The notes under the pieces were generated by a model, which was not told where the DNA came from, did no database searches, and saw only the letters and a list, made by a program, of their open reading frames with translations. From Coriobacteriia bacterium (GTDB lineage Bacteria > Actinomycetota > Coriobacteriia > Coriobacteriales > UBA8131), in contig WRFC01000009.1 in NCBI GenBank assembly GCA_009779015.1, positions 1-14,385 of the forward strand: a stretch of 14,385 nucleotides of DNA. Direction: 5' to 3'. Below are positions 13,752 to 14,385 of the stretch, one piece after another. The first letter of the stretch is position 1, and the number at the start of each line of letters is the position of its first letter. The position numbers were made by a program, and so were the translations under genes.

Positions 13752-14385
13752 ATGCCCCGTATAGATTTCTCGCCGCCAGATATCACCGAAGACGATATAG
13801 CTGCCGTGGTCAGTGTCTTAAAAAGCCACTGGATCACCACCTCGACAGCCACAAAGGCTTTTGAGCAGAATCTGGCCGCTTGGTGCAAGACCCCGCACGT
13901 CGCCTGCCTGAACTCGGCCACCGCCGCCTTAGAATGCGCCTTGCGTGTTTTGGGCATCGGGCCAGGTGACGAGGTGGTCACCAGCGCCTATACGTATACG
14001 GCCTCGGCCAGCGTGATCGTGCACGTGGGCGCGCGTCCGGTGCTCGTTGATGTGGCACCCGGCTCTTACCACCTCGACCCCAATGCCCTGATGGCCGCCG
14101 TCGGCCCGCGCACGCGTGCCGTGATCAGCGTGGATATTGCCGGCCTGATGTGCGACTACGAGCGTATCTTTGCCGTCTTGCGCCAATCGTATGCGGCGCT
14201 GCAGGGCGGCGCGGCAGCCGGTGGCGCGGCGGCCGGTGGCAGCATGGCCGAGCGGCTGGCGCGCGAGCTGGGGCGGATACCGGTGATTGCCGATGCCGCG
14301 CATTCATTTGGCGCCACCTATCACGGCCAGCCCAGCGGGTCGCTGGCCGACCTCTCGGCCTTCAGCTTTCACGCTGTCAAGAACC
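13752..14385 (+). CDS. DegT/DnrJ/EryC1/StrS family aminotransferase, N-terminal part (runs off window)
   Basis: The frame is open from the ATG at 13752 (ribosome site GAGGAAG at 13742-13748) to the window end, giving 211 residues. The family motifs are clear: IDFSPPDITEDDIAAVVSVL, SHWITTS, CLNSATAALECALRVLGIGPGDEVV, TSAYTYTASASVI, GARPVLVDV, VISVDIAGLMCDY, IPVIADAAHSFGATYHG, and LADLSAFSFHAVKN, in which Lys210 is the expected PLP Schiff-base lysine only a codon from the edge. Members aminate keto-sugars for surface polysaccharides, lipooligosaccharides or glycans. An extra stretch of Gly/Ala (GGAAAGGAAAGG, about 163-174) sits in the loop before IPVIADAAH, where family members have a shorter segment. 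It is transcribed divergently from the ABC exporter, and may open a surface-glycan cluster to the right, which cannot be seen here. Confidence 0.92.
   Translation, partial: MPRIDFSPPDITEDDIAAVVSVLKSHWITTSTATKAFEQNLAAWCKTPHVACLNSATAALECALRVLGIGPGDEVVTSAYTYTASASVIVHVGARPVLVDVAPGSYHLDPNALMAAVGPRTRAVISVDIAGLMCDYERIFAVLRQSYAALQGGAAAGGAAAGGSMAERLARELGRIPVIADAAHSFGATYHGQPSGSLADLSAFSFHAVKN

Noticed and set aside
1..14385. tRNA, rRNA, CRISPR array, insertion sequence or prophage signal
   Set aside because: No cloverleaf-like sequence, regularly spaced repeat, transposase or terminal inverted repeat was seen on either strand.

Overview
The window (14,385 bp, GC-rich, densely coded, frequent TTG/GTG starts) looks like chromosomal DNA of a high-GC Gram-positive bacterium. 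The two RlpA-like secreted proteins, ending in a QPGVWK..FGF...WG.RTVQYR block, and the overall gene style suggest an actinobacterium of the Coriobacteriia type. This assignment is inference from sequence style, not from a marker gene.

Layout, left to right. (a) 1-2896, plus strand: the 3' end of a membrane protein, a CNNM/CBS/CorC (TlyC/HlyC-type) protein and a PspC-domain membrane protein, probably one envelope-related transcription unit. (b) 2897-5750, plus strand: an AT-richer, gene-poor interval with a good promoter and a leader of about 160 nt that can form hairpins. It is followed by two tandem paralogous secreted RlpA-like double-psi beta-barrel proteins with Thr/Ala/Ser linkers. A small unrecognised ORF lies between them. 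Both paralogues start with TTG at homologous positions and their leaders share sequence. (c) 5751-8952, plus strand: a strong promoter with inverted repeats, then a class I PLP aminotransferase, a D-Ala-D-Ala ligase-like ATP-grasp protein with several changed active-site residues, and a small membrane protein, ending at a bidirectional terminator. (d) 9061-13520, minus strand: an overlapping gene pair for a heterodimeric ABC exporter. One nucleotide-binding site is canonical and one degenerate, and the larger subunit carries about 245 extra residues between TM1 and TM2. (e) 13521-13751: divergent intergenic region with a possible attenuator-like leader for the exporter and a TATAAT box for the rightward gene. 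(f) 13752-14385, plus strand: the N-terminal part of a DegT/DnrJ/EryC1/StrS sugar aminotransferase, cut by the window end just past its PLP lysine.

The common theme is the cell envelope: stress membrane protein, wall-associated barrel proteins, peptide-stem ligase, exporter and sugar aminotransferase. No mobile element, tRNA, rRNA or CRISPR array was seen. The least explained parts are the RlpA-like pair with its shared leader and intervening small gene, and the unusual Ddl-like enzyme.
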